Below are positions 1 through 11,794 of a DNA stretch of 64,000 nt, in pieces (within the stretch, counting starts at the first letter, position 1; every line of letters begins with the position of its first letter). This DNA is from DATIXJ01 sp963714795 (GTDB lineage Bacteria; Bacteroidota; Ignavibacteria; UBA10030; SZUA-254), in the NCBI GenBank assembly GCA_963714795.1, contig CAVQPS010000011.1:1-64000 (forward strand), in the 5' to 3' direction. The translations under genes were made by a program, and so were the position numbers. The notes beneath the pieces were generated by a model, which saw nothing but the letters and a program-made list of their open reading frames with translations, was not told the DNA's origin and did no database searches.

Positions 1-1434
<1,434 letters not shown>

Positions 1435-1470
1435 TGCTGTAAAACTAGATTCAAAACCATTTTATATTCT

Positions 1471-1491
1471 TTCCGACCTCTCAGGATCGAA
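1471..1491 (-). promoter_or_regulatory. PyrR-binding loop (anti-antiterminator) in pyr leader
   Basis: The minus-strand RNA carries GAUCCUGAGAGGUC, matching the known PyrR-binding consensus ARUCCNGAGAGGYU except at its two end bases. Those have changed together from A..U to G..C, so pairing is kept. Flanking UUC/GAA extends the stem with a purine bulge. It sits about 90 nt upstream of pyrR and about 40 nt before the leader terminator. Confidence 0.82.
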
Positions 1492-1520
1492 TTAAAGGTA
1501 TATAATCGTTTTCCTGTTTT

Positions 1521-1549
1521 AATATACAGATTTAGTATTGATGATGCAA
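1521..1549 (-). promoter_or_regulatory. Probable pyr operon promoter
   Basis: Minus strand: -35 TTGCAT, 17 nt spacer, -10 TATATT. Transcription would start near 1514, giving a leader of about 130 nt that contains the PyrR-binding loop and attenuator in the expected order. Assigned by eye from consensus and position only. Confidence 0.6.
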
Positions 1550-1559
1550 GCGAGGATTA

Positions 1560-1590
1560 GATGGAGTCCACTTCTTAAGTGGACTCCATC
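1560..1590. repeat. Perfect inverted repeat (14 bp arms, 3 nt loop)
   Basis: GATGGAGTCCACTT, loop CTT, AAGTGGACTCCATC: perfect arms. It lies between the pyr promoter and the end of the T9SS protein gene. There is no T-run on either side, so it is more likely a repeat element than a strong terminator. Confidence 0.75.
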
Positions 1591-1609
1591 AAACAAAAGC
1601 CACCTTCCT

Positions 1610-1696
1610 GTCTTTGCGAGCGGAGCGAAGCAATCTCAACCGCTGAAGTTTTTCTAAGTAGTCAGATTGCTTCGGGACTTCGTCCCTCGCAAAGAC
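1610..1696. repeat. REP-like inverted repeat (CERSEAI type)
   Basis: The left arm GTCTTTGCGAGCGGAGCGAA plus GCAATCT is matched by a right arm CAGATTGCTTCGGGACTTCG plus TCCCTCGCAAAGAC, enclosing about 27 nt. Translated, it gives the CERSEAIS string that recurs in intergenic palindromic repeats of many genomes. The interval 1385-1733 otherwise holds only the pyr leader, promoter and these repeats. Confidence 0.7.
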
Positions 1697-1733
1697 CATC
1701 CTTTATTCTTGGAAATCCTCATCACATAAATCC

Positions 1734-4700
1734 TTACTTCAGCAACAACATCTTCTTCACATCGGTAAATGTCGCACCGACTCCTTTTTGTGCGAGAGCA
1801 GTCATGCGGTAAAAATAGACTCCGGACGAAATAGCGCTTGCATTAAATTCCACCGTCTGCTCGCCTTGATCGAATGCAGCATTATTGAGCACCGTGGCAA
1901 CGCGTTCGCCGAGCGTGTTGTAAATGGAAATCGAAACCAGCGCTCGTTCCGGCACATCGAAACTGATCGTGGTCGTCGGATTGAACGGATTCGGATAATT
2001 TTGATGCAGCGCAAATGCTTTCGGCAATTGCGAGACATCTTCCACGCGCAACAAAAGATTTCCGGTATTCGATGATGCCACAGTCATGCTTCCGGTTCCG
2101 GTTATTTCTTTCCCGCCGGATGAATTTCCGGTTTCCTGCAAATGAAATTGGTCACGACCATTTTTCAGAATTATCCATTCGACCGTCAGAGGAAAATTCA
2201 GCGAATGTAATTCAATCGAAATATCCGTTTTACTTTGCAACTGATCAGGAATAAATTCAGCTGTTCGCTGTGAAGCAAACCGAACATCAGGATTGCCGTC
2301 AGGCGGGACAGGCGGCAACGCAAACTGATCGGAATCGGAAATAAGATTGCCGTTCGAACCGAAATACAATGTCTGACTGAATCCTTTCGAATCCTTCAAT
2401 ACCAATCGATTTAAAGATGAAAGGTCGGTTGGCTGGATTTTATTGGGACGTAAGAGAGCTGAAGGTCCGGAATTTTGCAACACACATTTTCCCGCCGAAT
2501 CGCATTTGATCCAGTATCCAAGTCCGGGATAGATCGTATCCGTCGGATGATAGCCGGAACTGTAGCCGAAGGTCTGCGAGCGAATCGTCGTCCCAAATGG
2601 CAAAAGAGAAGTAACGGGAATCTGCGTCGAAATCGATCCGATAAGATTCCATCCGGAAGTAATCGGAATAGTATCCACCGATTTACCCATACCAATCAAA
2701 GGAACAGTTTGATCGACTCCGAATTTCAGCCAGTACCCTGCGCCGTTGACAATCTGATTGCTGATGACATAACCGCTACCGTTGTAACCGAATGCATCGC
2801 TGATTTTTGTCGGAAATAAAATTTGGACAGAATCATTTTCAACAGTCAACGGATTAGAAAGCATATTCCATTGTGCACTGATGGGGACATTCACAAGAAT
2901 TCCGGACGGTTCCTGAACAATGATCGTATCGATTTTCGATCCCGCACAGCCATTAGAATCAGTCGCCGTTACCGTGAAAATTTTTACTCCGGACACCAAC
3001 GGTATTCCCGACAGAATTCCGGTTGGCGACAGCGAAATTCCCGCCGGCAATAGTCCGACTGAAATTCCATACGTTAACGGACCGGATCCGCCGGAAGATG
3101 ATAACGTTTCCGCATATGCAGAATTCACCAATCCGCCGGATAATTGTGCAGGAAAAATTGTTATCGGCTGACAGGGCGGCCGAACCTTCAATTGAACGGC
3201 AATCGAATCTCTTCTCGATTGCGTGTCTGTAACAATAATCGGAATTGATTTCCATCCGGTAATTGTTCCGGTATCGACGATCGTTTTCAATGAAAAAATA
3301 CTATCTCCGGCAACCGCATCGCCATGAGTTCCATCATTAAAAAATATTTGTGATGATGAACCGCTTATCGATGATAAATTTCCGTTGACGGTAATTCCAC
3401 TGCTCGTCGGATTCAATCCGGGATGGACAGTAACTATAAACGATACCGAATCACCCACTGAAACAGTATCAGGCACAGCCACGCCGATTGCCGACGGATT
3501 CGATGGCGGGATAAGCGTATCGATATTGACACTATACGCAATGCTGTCAAAACATCCATTGGAATCAATCGCCTCAACTTTAAAATTTGCAATACCGACA
3601 TTTAACGGTGTTCCCGAAAAAATCCCACCGGACGTCAGCGATAAACCTTTCGGCAAAGTTCCGTTCAGCAACGAATACGTATACGGCAATTTCCCCCCGC
3701 TTGCGGTAATTGTCTGTGTGTAAAAAGTTCCCGTGAAACCACCGGGCAACGTTGATGGTAATAAAGTAATTGTCGGACAATTGCTGGAAATTGTGAGAAT
3801 GCCCGTTGAGCTTGTTAGCGATTGACCATCAGGATTAGTAACCGTAATCGTTCTTGCGCCTGCGCTTGCGTTGTTCGCAACCGAAAGATTCAAAGTAACA
3901 TGTGTCGGATTTGTATAGGTCACAGAATTGACAGTTACTCCGCCACCGTTCACTGCCGCGGAAATATGATTCGGGAAACTCGCACCGGGATCGAAAAATC
4001 CGGAGCCACTGGAAGACGTTCCGGTAATGGTGACATTGAAATTGGTACTGCCGCCGACAACAGAATTCGGCGAAGCTGAAGCCGGAGTCGCCGGCAGAGG
4101 TGCAAGCAATTTCGTTGCCCGTACTCCGTACGAATTTGTTACATCGGTGAATTGCTGTATCGTCCACATGGTCATATCGTCATTCGGATCGACAGATGTG
4201 TACGAATAGTCACCCCACCGCCTCGCACCGGAACTGCCCGGATCATTAGGCGGATTGTATGAAGCATTACTGTTGGTGACAAGAACGGGAGAACCTTCCA
4301 TCGTTCCGGCGGGATCGCTTGCAAGGCGGCCAAGTGTTGCGCCGTTGGCATAAGCATTGTTGCCCGGCATCTGCAAATCCCATCGCAACATGTCCCTGTC
4401 CGGAAACCATGATGCTCGGGATCCAGTAGTTCAATTGACTCGTATTGTTCGGCGTGGTCGGATCGTAGACAGTTCCCGACTGAACAAGAGTCGGTGTTCC
4501 GTTTAAATTATTGATCTCGTACCATCGAGCAGCATCCCGGGTCTCATTTGTATAATTGACTATACCGCTACTGTTTACTTCAATGGAATGTGCTGTCCAC
4601 AGATTTCCATTTCGGATGACGGCGTTCATCAATCGTTCATCAATTCCGTCGAGGTATCCATTGGTTCCACCGGAATTTCCCCGATGATTCACTGAAGCAG

Positions 4701-5814
4701 GATCTAATGTCGCCGGTACAGTGATGGGAATATTTCCGGACATTGTCGGTATCCCACCCGGATTTGTCACTCGTCGAATTTGCAACAATCCATATAATGA
4801 ATCGTCAACGCCGATAAAATATCCGACTGTCGCTGTTGAATCAAAATTGTCGACGCCTTGCGGAGTATAGGGGCCACTAGTATAAATAGTATCAGCAGGC
4901 GGATCGGCAAATGTAGTCAAATCCCTAAAAGCTGAAACAATTATTGGTCCCGAACCAAGAATCGAATTTTTCCTAACAACAAAACCTGTTGTTCCTTGAA
5001 AATATCCCGCAGAATTGAAAATATTCACACCGATATACAATGCGTTGACATCGATTCCCAGCGTCGGGTAATCTGCAAACATTCCGGTATCACCGGCCGG
5101 TAATACTGTATCTTGTCGAAAATAGAAAAATGTCCAGATCGTGCTATTCGTAATCGTTGCGGTGTTGCTCACGGCAATCATAACCCGATCGGGTTTAGCG
5201 CCTGCCCCTCCCGGCACATCAATCATAATGAGGAACCACCTTCCGGTCAAACGGTCATAACGGATACGCGGATCGGTGGTAAAATTTTGGTTCGTCGGAG
5301 GAGTCATCACGGAATTAAAAAACGTATCGGTATTCACATCCAGAACGCCGTCCGCAACACCGGTTGTTTTATTGAATGAACGAATGCGTCCGTTCAGATC
5401 CGTAATAAATTGTGTTGGACCGACAACACCCATATCGTCCGGCGGAAATGCCTGAGTATCGCCGAGGTTTGCGACAGTAAAACTTAAACTCAATGTTTGC
5501 GGACTCAAAGCAGAAAACGTATGATCGGGGTTAACGGAAGACGATTTCGGCGGCCATTGTGAAACACTGGGAGAAAGAGGATTATGCGGAAGACCATGAC
5601 GGTTTGCGTCAAATTCAACCGAAGGCCGGACATAATTTGCCGGTCGTTGAACGGCAGTTGCAACTTCTTGCTGCATAATTTCTGCAGTTGTCTTCGCGAT
5701 ACCTTTTTCGCCTGTCCATGGAATACCGACAATTTCCTGACTGAAAAGAAATCCGGATAAGCACGGCACACCGATCAAGAAACCTGAAAACAATAACCGA
5801 AAGAACGTTCGCAT
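1734..5814 (-). CDS. Secreted T9SS cargo protein with two putative Ig (He_PIG) domains (one indel)
   Basis: About 1359 residues after joining two frames at an extra base near 4364 (GFADAG then NNAYANGATLGRL continues in frame). It opens with a signal peptide (MRTFFRLLFSGFLIGVPCLS). The first ~480 residues contain a region with GVVGPTQFITDLNGRI and a stretch listing expected events, similar to large bacterial surface proteins. Two related modules near residues 675-765 and 880-970 (starting CPTI / CQPI, with LPxGxSLxxxGxxSGxP and ATDSNGC) look like He_PIG Ig domains. The last ~85 residues are a T9SS type A sorting domain (NYPNPFNPTTTISFDVPE ... GVYFYRM ... KKMLLLK). Predicted to be exported by T9SS and anchored or released at the cell surface. 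Ligand unknown. Confidence 0.85.
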
Positions 5815-5930
5815 CCGTGTCCTTTTAAAATGATATCGCCTTCATGACATCTTAAAAAATAACGAAAACAATTACCGCAATCAAGTGGATTGTGTTTTGC
5901 AGAATTAATCGTTTTTAATCGGAAAAAGAA

Positions 5931-7733
5931 TCAGGAAGTTCTGCCGAAACGGCGATCCAACTCGGAAAGGGATAATTTGATGATGACCGGTCTGCCATGC
6001 GGACAGGTAAACGGAACTTCCGTTTGAAATAATTGATCGAGCAATGCATGCATCTCTTCATCTTTCAAAGGATCGCCCGCTTTGATTGCAGCTTTGCATG
6101 AATATGATTTCGCAAGTCGTTCGCGCGGCTCAAGCTTGACGCTTTGTTCATCTTCTTTGTAGAGGTCGATAAGTTGTTGAAGAATCGTTCCTTCTTCGCC
6201 CGGTTTGATATCGGTCGGGACGCCGTCGACAATGACCGTCGTTTTTCCGAAAATTTTCAAATTGAATCCGAGCGATTCGAGCATCGGCAGAAGTTGGGAA
6301 ACAAGCGAAACATCGCCGACACTTAATTCGACCGATCGAGGAAATAATAATTGTTGTGAAGGATGTTCACCGCCGTTCATTCTCAGAACCGCACGCTCAT
6401 ACAACACCCGTTCGTGGGCGGCATGCTGGTCGACAAGCATGATTCCTTCGGCAGTCGAAACGATAATATATTTATTGTGCACTTGCCACAAGGATCGCTG
6501 CGCACCGGAATCATTTTTGTCACCAGCTTTATTCAGCTCAAGATCATGCTGCTTGTATATTTCTCCGGCGGACGGTGTCGTTGCCGGTTGCGGAAAAGAA
6601 TTTTTCTGAAAAGATGATTCAGGTTGGAATAATTCTTTCCATTGGGGAGATCGCTGACCGGCACCGGACGGTTGTGTGGTCATCCGGAAATCGGAAAAAT
6701 TTCCTGACCGATGTTCTTCCCGTGAACCGGCGGCAGGAATCAAATCATTCGCCGAAAGCGCTTTGCGAACGGACGTCAGGACAAACCGGTACATCGATGA
6801 TTCATCTTCGAATTTCACTTCCATTTTTGAAGGATGGACGTTGACATCCACACGATGAGGATCGATATTGATGAAGAGAATAAAAACCGGGAAGCTCCCT
6901 TTTTCCAGCATGTTCTCATAACCCTGATAGACCGCGTGATTTATGTTGCGGTTTGCGATCGACCGGTTATTCAGATAGAGATATTGTTCGGTTCTGGTTT
7001 TGCGCGCAAAATCCGGTTTGCCGAGAAATCCTTGTATCGCGGCAAATTCCGTTTTCTCTTCAAAAAACAACAGCGTCGAAGAGAGTTGTTCGCCCAATAA
7101 TTCTTTTACGCGATTTATAAGATCTGCCGGCGGAAGAGAAAATATCGTTTCGTCGTTGCTGATCAATTTCATCGCTATGGAAGGATGAGCAAGTGCAGCG
7201 CGCTGGAAGACATCGACAATATATTTATATTCCGTTTGAGGACTTTTGAGAAAATTTCTCCGTCCCGGCGTATTGTAAAATAAATTCCGTACCGAAATGA
7301 TTGTCCCGGGTGCTGTGGCTTCGGGAACAATTTCAAGATGTTCGCCACCGTCGATTTTTACTTTTGTCCCGACATCCGACGATTGAAGGCGTGTCCGCAA
7401 TTCAACATGAGAAACAGCCGCAATCGATGCCAGCGCTTCGCCGCGAAACCCGAGCGTCCGGATATTTTCCAGATCGTCATACGATGCAATTTTACTGGTG
7501 GCATGCCGCGCAAATGCAAGCCGCGCATCCTCGGCGCTCATTCCGGTCCCGTTATCGATCACCTGAATCAGCGAGGTCCCGCCGTCTTTGATCACGATGC
7601 TGATGGACGTTGCATTTGCATCGATTGAATTTTCGATTAACTCTTTTACTGCGGAAGCCGGTCTGCCGACAACTTCCCCCGCGGCGATCTTGTCGGCAAG
7701 CTGCTGCGGCAATATGTGAATTGTTTTTTCCAT
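5931..7733 (-). CDS. mutL: DNA mismatch repair protein MutL (endonuclease type)
   Basis: 600 residues. The GHKL ATPase N-terminus is intact: LADKIAAGEVVGRPASAVKE, ELIENSIDA, DNGTGM, ATSKI, and TLGFRGEALASIAA. The C-terminal half carries the metal-binding endonuclease motif DQHAAHERVLYE (DQHAx2Ex4E) together with SCKAAIKAG and CPHGRP, so this is a latent nicking MutL of the kind used where MutH is absent. It acts with MutS on mismatched DNA. The ATG overlaps the stop of the upstream epimerase gene (TAATG), placing it last in a run epimerase-mutL. No irregularity seen. Confidence 0.97.
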   Translation of the reverse strand: MEKTIHILPQQLADKIAAGEVVGRPASAVKELIENSIDANATSISIVIKDGGTSLIQVIDNGTGMSAEDARLAFARHATSKIASYDDLENIRTLGFRGEALASIAAVSHVELRTRLQSSDVGTKVKIDGGEHLEIVPEATAPGTIISVRNLFYNTPGRRNFLKSPQTEYKYIVDVFQRAALAHPSIAMKLISNDETIFSLPPADLINRVKELLGEQLSSTLLFFEEKTEFAAIQGFLGKPDFARKTRTEQYLYLNNRSIANRNINHAVYQGYENMLEKGSFPVFILFINIDPHRVDVNVHPSKMEVKFEDESSMYRFVLTSVRKALSANDLIPAAGSREEHRSGNFSDFRMTTQPSGAGQRSPQWKELFQPESSFQKNSFPQPATTPSAGEIYKQHDLELNKAGDKNDSGAQRSLWQVHNKYIIVSTAEGIMLVDQHAAHERVLYERAVLRMNGGEHPSQQLLFPRSVELSVGDVSLVSQLLPMLESLGFNLKIFGKTTVIVDGVPTDIKPGEEGTILQQLIDLYKEDEQSVKLEPRERLAKSYSCKAAIKAGDPLKDEEMHALLDQLFQTEVPFTCPHGRPVIIKLSLSELDRRFGRTS

Positions 7734-8749
7734 TATTTGGAAAATACTCCTAATCCGGGCCGGTCATTCAATATCATCGACCCGCCGTTCATTTCCAAAC
7801 CGCTGAACGGGTCGTCGGTGATAAGCAGATTTCCATCGAGATCGGCATAATCGACCAGCGATGAAAGATGCATGGCGGCAGAAATTCCCACCGAACTTTC
7901 AATCATGCATCCGATCATAACCGACATATCAAGTGCACGGGCGGTATGAATCATCCGGATCGCTTCCCGCGTTCCTTTGCACTTCATCAATTTAATATTA
8001 ATGCCATCGAACATATTTTTTAATGAAGGAATATCGGAGGACGTCTTCACGCTTTCATCGGCGATCAACGGCAACGAAACATTTTCATGCAGCCACAAAA
8101 GATCGTCCGCCGGCTGGCCCGCCGGCATCGGCTGTTCGACTAATTCCACATTCTGCGAGGTAAGCCATTGGATTTTGTCAAGCGCCAATTCCTTGACGGT
8201 CCACCCTTCATTCGCATCAACGCGAAGAGGTTTATCGGTCATCTTCCGAATCGTTTTGATGATCTCTTCGTCATTGGCTGCGCCAAGTTTGACTTTCAGG
8301 ATCGGATAATTTTCAGCTTCATGAACTTTTTGTTCGATAACCTTCGGCGAATCGATGCCGATAGTAAACGATGTAACAGGTGTTTTCCGTTTATCGAGTC
8401 CCCACAACTTCCATAAAGGAATGTTCAGCCGCTTTCCGATCCAATCATGCAACGCAATATCGATTGCTGCTTTTGCCGAATTGTTTTGTGGGGCAATTGA
8501 ATCGACATATTGTAAAATCGAATCGAGAGAAAACGGATCGATAAATTTTTGGCGATCGATTTTCTCGAAAAAAGACGACACGGTTTTTATCGATTCATCA
8601 TATCGCTGAAGCGGCGCCGCTTCCCCGAAACCGACGATGCCGTCATGTTCAAGTTCGAGAATAACCGTTTGACGAACAGCGCTTGACCCGCGGGCAATCG
8701 TAAACGGATGTCTGAGATGAAGATCGACGATATGAAAGCGGATATTCAA
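7733..8749 (-). CDS. Dipeptide epimerase (enolase superfamily, L-Ala-D/L-Glu epimerase-like)
   Basis: 338 residues, enolase-superfamily muconate-lactonizing subgroup. The catalytic signature is clear: KVKLG (KxK base), VDANEGW, VEQPMP, ADES and IKLMK, the lysine/acid arrangement of L-Ala-D/L-Glu epimerases that recycle murein peptides. The specific dipeptide substrate cannot be fixed from sequence by eye. The start is TTG at 8749, overlapping the ftsY stop (TTGA); its own stop overlaps the mutL start. Translationally coupled between ftsY and mutL. Confidence 0.88.
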   Translation of the reverse strand: MNIRFHIVDLHLRHPFTIARGSSAVRQTVILELEHDGIVGFGEAAPLQRYDESIKTVSSFFEKIDRQKFIDPFSLDSILQYVDSIAPQNNSAKAAIDIALHDWIGKRLNIPLWKLWGLDKRKTPVTSFTIGIDSPKVIEQKVHEAENYPILKVKLGAANDEEIIKTIRKMTDKPLRVDANEGWTVKELALDKIQWLTSQNVELVEQPMPAGQPADDLLWLHENVSLPLIADESVKTSSDIPSLKNMFDGINIKLMKCKGTREAIRMIHTARALDMSVMIGCMIESSVGISAAMHLSSLVDYADLDGNLLITDDPFSGLEMNGGSMILNDRPGLGVFSK

Positions 8750-9696
8750 GATGACTTCTCAAAAAGCGCATCGACAAATGCTTTACGGTCGAACGGCTGC
8801 AAATCATCGATCTGCTCGCCGATGCCGATGAAGCGAACGGGAATCTTCAATTCATTGCTGACGGCAAGCACGACTCCGCCTTTTGCCGTTCCGTCGAGCT
8901 TCGTGAGAACAAGTCCGGTGATGCCGACTGCGGCTGTGAATTGCTTTGCCTGCTGAATGGCATTTTGTCCGGTCGATGCATCCAGGGTCAGGAATATTTC
9001 GTGAGGTGCATCGGGCATAATTTTTTGAAGCACCCGCTTGATCTTTTTCAGTTCTTCCATCAAATTTATTTTTGTATGCAGGCGGCCGGCCGTGTCGATG
9101 ATCATCAGGTCGGCTTGCCGGGCAATTGCGGCATGCAGGGCATCAAATGCCACCGATGCCGGATCGGCTCCGTGAGACTGCTGAATGATTTCCACACCCG
9201 CGCGCTGTGCCCAGATTTCCAATTGCTCATTTGCCGCAGCACGGAATGTATCCGCCGCCGCGATAATAACTTTTTTCCCTGCCGTCCGGTATTGATAGGC
9301 AAGCTTGCCGATGGTCGTCGTTTTACCGACACCGTTCACGCCGACGATCATCAACACGTGCGGCTGGTGAGTTGCCGGAATGTTAAACGGATTCTCATCA
9401 TAAGCGCCGTTCACATTCAGTAATTGTTGTATTTCATCGCGCAGTAACGAATCGAGAGCTTCAGGATTTTCATATCGTTCTTTTTTCACCCGCGCACGGA
9501 TGTTATCGATAATCGTCGCCGTTGTGGCAACGCCGACATCACCCGCAAGCAGAATTTCTTCCAAATTTTCGATCAGCTCGTCGTCGATTTTTGTTTTACC
9601 GAGAAGGATTTTTCGAATCTTGCCGGAAAGATTATCCCGTGTCTTGGAAAGTCCTTCTTTTAATTTACTCAGTTTAAATTTATCGAAAAAACCCAT
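8746..9696 (-). CDS. ftsY: Signal recognition particle receptor FtsY
   Basis: 316 residues, a compact FtsY lacking the long acidic A domain of E. coli. The N domain (ILLGKTKIDDELIENLEEILLAGDVG) precedes the G domain with G1 GVNGVGKTTTIGKLA, DTFRAAANEQL, G3 DTAGRLHTK and G4 TKLDGTAKGG, and the C-terminal GIGEQIDDLQPFD typical of SRP GTPases. It docks SRP-ribosome complexes at the cytoplasmic membrane for co-translational insertion. Overlaps the epimerase start by 3 nt; pgsA lies 15 nt upstream. Confidence 0.97.
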   Translation of the reverse strand: MGFFDKFKLSKLKEGLSKTRDNLSGKIRKILLGKTKIDDELIENLEEILLAGDVGVATTATIIDNIRARVKKERYENPEALDSLLRDEIQQLLNVNGAYDENPFNIPATHQPHVLMIVGVNGVGKTTTIGKLAYQYRTAGKKVIIAAADTFRAAANEQLEIWAQRAGVEIIQQSHGADPASVAFDALHAAIARQADLMIIDTAGRLHTKINLMEELKKIKRVLQKIMPDAPHEIFLTLDASTGQNAIQQAKQFTAAVGITGLVLTKLDGTAKGGVVLAVSNELKIPVRFIGIGEQIDDLQPFDRKAFVDALFEKSS

Positions 9697-9711
9697 ATTC
9701 TATTTTTAAAA

Positions 9712-10248
9712 TTAAGTGCGATTGACTTTGAAAAAGCGTTTACCATACAACCAGAACGACACGAAGAGCATGAATGTAGAAACAATCATCAACACATTTT
9801 TCACAACCAACAACGATGGTTCATCGACGACGGAAATCAAAACAAAAAACGCAACCGATGTTACCGTCCACTTGCCGAACATATTCGATTGCAATGTAAT
9901 GCCGCGTTTGCGCCGGATATATAATCCTCCCAAAAATATTAACACGTCGCGAACAATGGCAACAAGGAAAAACCAGAACGGCACTTTTCCCTGAACCATC
10001 AGAATCAGGCAAACGACGCCAACGGCAATTTTATCGGCAAGAGGATCAATGATCTTGCCGAATTCGCTTACCTCATTCATTATTCTGGCAAGGTAGCCGT
10101 CGAGCAGGTCGGTCAATGCCGCGAACAGAAGGAGTCCGGCAACAAGCATCCGGTGCTCCGGTTGCAATAAAAGAACGGCAATAGGAATGACAAGCAGCAT
10201 GCGGAGAAAACTGAGTCCGTTCGAGATTGTCCAGATGCGATGAGCCAT
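9712..10248 (-). CDS. pgsA: CDP-diacylglycerol-glycerol-3-phosphate 3-phosphatidyltransferase
   Basis: 178 residues with four or more hydrophobic helices. It carries the CDP-alcohol phosphotransferase signature DGYLARIMNEVSEFGKIIDP followed by LADK (DGx2ARx8Gx3Dx3D), which binds the divalent metals and CDP. Most likely PgsA, making phosphatidylglycerol phosphate at the inner membrane; another CDP-alcohol phosphotransferase (e.g. PcsA) is less likely given size and the RIWTISNGLSFLRM N-terminus. Lies 6 nt downstream of purF and 15 nt upstream of ftsY. Confidence 0.88.
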   Translation of the reverse strand: MAHRIWTISNGLSFLRMLLVIPIAVLLLQPEHRMLVAGLLLFAALTDLLDGYLARIMNEVSEFGKIIDPLADKIAVGVVCLILMVQGKVPFWFFLVAIVRDVLIFLGGLYIRRKRGITLQSNMFGKWTVTSVAFFVLISVVDEPSLLVVKNVLMIVSTFMLFVSFWLYGKRFFKVNRT

Positions 10249-10254
10249 GAAGAG

Positions 10255-11763
10255 TCAGACTTCGTGTTCTTCTTTCGATGAATTACCGTCGACTTCCGTC
10301 GGATACTTGCCGCTGAAACATGCCGTACAGTACGATTCACCATTTTCATGCGGAACCGATTGCAATAATTTCTCCAAAGAAAGATAACCGAGGCTATCGA
10401 CACCCAATTCGCGGCGAATTTTTTCGATATCACCGCCGCACCAGTTGGCAATGAGTTCGTTCGGGTCGGGAAAATCCATTCCATAATGGCAGGGATAACG
10501 AATCATCGGCGACGTAATGCGGAAATGGATTTCTTTTGCTCCTGCCTCACGCACAAGATTCACCAGTTGCTTGGATGTCGTCCCGCGGACAATAGAATCA
10601 TCAACGATAACAACTTTTTTCCCTTTGAGAACTGCTTTTACCGTATTGAATTTGGTCCGAACCTTAATTTCGCGCCTGCCTTGCTCCGGCTGAATAAACG
10701 TCCTGCCGACGTAATGACTCCGGATTAAACCGATTTCGTATTTACTGTTATTTCCCAATTTGAGATTTTGGGAAACAAAACCGAGCGTTGCGGTATTGCT
10801 GGAATCCGGAACATTGATAACGACAACCGGTTCTCCGTCAGTCCGTACCGGTTGTTCCTCGGCAAGCGATTTCCCCAGATTTCTGCGGACGCGATCGACG
10901 CTTTCACCGAAGATAAAACTGTCGGGACGCGAAAAATAAATATATTCAAAAATACAATAGTTCGGTTTCTCGGTTCGATTCTTCAGATGAAATGATTTTG
11001 TTTCGCCGGTTCGCATTGTTTCTGTATCGAAGACCAGAACTTCACCCGGTTCCACTTCACCTACATATTTGGCATCGATAATATCGAATGCACATGTCTC
11101 GGACGCGACAACAAACGCATCTCCCAATTTCCCGACCGCAAGAGGCCGCCAGCCAAACGGATCGCGTGCGGCAATCAATTTATCGTTCGTCAGAATAACG
11201 ATGGAGAAAGCACCTTCCACCAAATTGAGCGCTTCGATGATTTGTTTGACCTGATTGGTCTCCCGACTGCGGGCAATGAGATGAAGAATAATTTCCGTAT
11301 CGGATGTAGTTTGAAATATTGTGCCGGCATCCTGCAATTGTTTCCGGAGCTGTTTGAAGTTGGTGAGATTGCCGTTATGAGAAATAGCGATATTGCCGTC
11401 CCGGTAATTGACCACCAACGGCTGGATATTTAATTTATTGTCGGCGGCCCCCGCTGTTGAATACCGGTTATGACCGATCGCGGAATCGCCTTTCAGTTTT
11501 TCGGTCAAAAGAGTGTCGTCGTTAAATACGTCATTCACTAATCCGAAATCTTTATGAATCCGGAAATGGTGTTTATTGGTCTTCTCATCCAAACAGGATG
11601 TGATGATCCCGGAACCTTCCTGACCGCGATGTTGAAGCGCCTGCAGACCGTAAAACGTCATCTGCGCAGCTTGCGGATGACCGAAAATACCGAAGATACC
11701 GCAATGATCGTGAGGTTTATCGCTTTGTACCGGAACCGGAGAATAAATTTCGAAAGGTTTCAT
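10255..11763 (-). CDS. purF: Amidophosphoribosyltransferase
   Basis: First committed step of purine synthesis: PRPP + glutamine to 5-phosphoribosylamine. I chose the ATG at 11763 (502 residues) over an upstream in-frame TTG. Cys21 (DHCGIFGIFGH) is the probable catalytic nucleophile after propeptide removal. The Ntn amidotransferase domain (HNRYSTAG, SHNGNLTNF, SDTEI) is followed by the PRTase domain with VVIVDDSIVRGTT. C-terminal cysteines in PCHYGMDFP and SYCTACFSGKYP match the 4Fe-4S-type (Bacillus-like) PurF. Its 3' end abuts pgsA. Confidence 0.96.
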   Translation of the reverse strand: MKPFEIYSPVPVQSDKPHDHCGIFGIFGHPQAAQMTFYGLQALQHRGQEGSGIITSCLDEKTNKHHFRIHKDFGLVNDVFNDDTLLTEKLKGDSAIGHNRYSTAGAADNKLNIQPLVVNYRDGNIAISHNGNLTNFKQLRKQLQDAGTIFQTTSDTEIILHLIARSRETNQVKQIIEALNLVEGAFSIVILTNDKLIAARDPFGWRPLAVGKLGDAFVVASETCAFDIIDAKYVGEVEPGEVLVFDTETMRTGETKSFHLKNRTEKPNYCIFEYIYFSRPDSFIFGESVDRVRRNLGKSLAEEQPVRTDGEPVVVINVPDSSNTATLGFVSQNLKLGNNSKYEIGLIRSHYVGRTFIQPEQGRREIKVRTKFNTVKAVLKGKKVVIVDDSIVRGTTSKQLVNLVREAGAKEIHFRITSPMIRYPCHYGMDFPDPNELIANWCGGDIEKIRRELGVDSLGYLSLEKLLQSVPHENGESYCTACFSGKYPTEVDGNSSKEEHEV

Positions 11764-11794
11764 ACTGATAAAGTACAAAAAAAAACGGGAGAAC

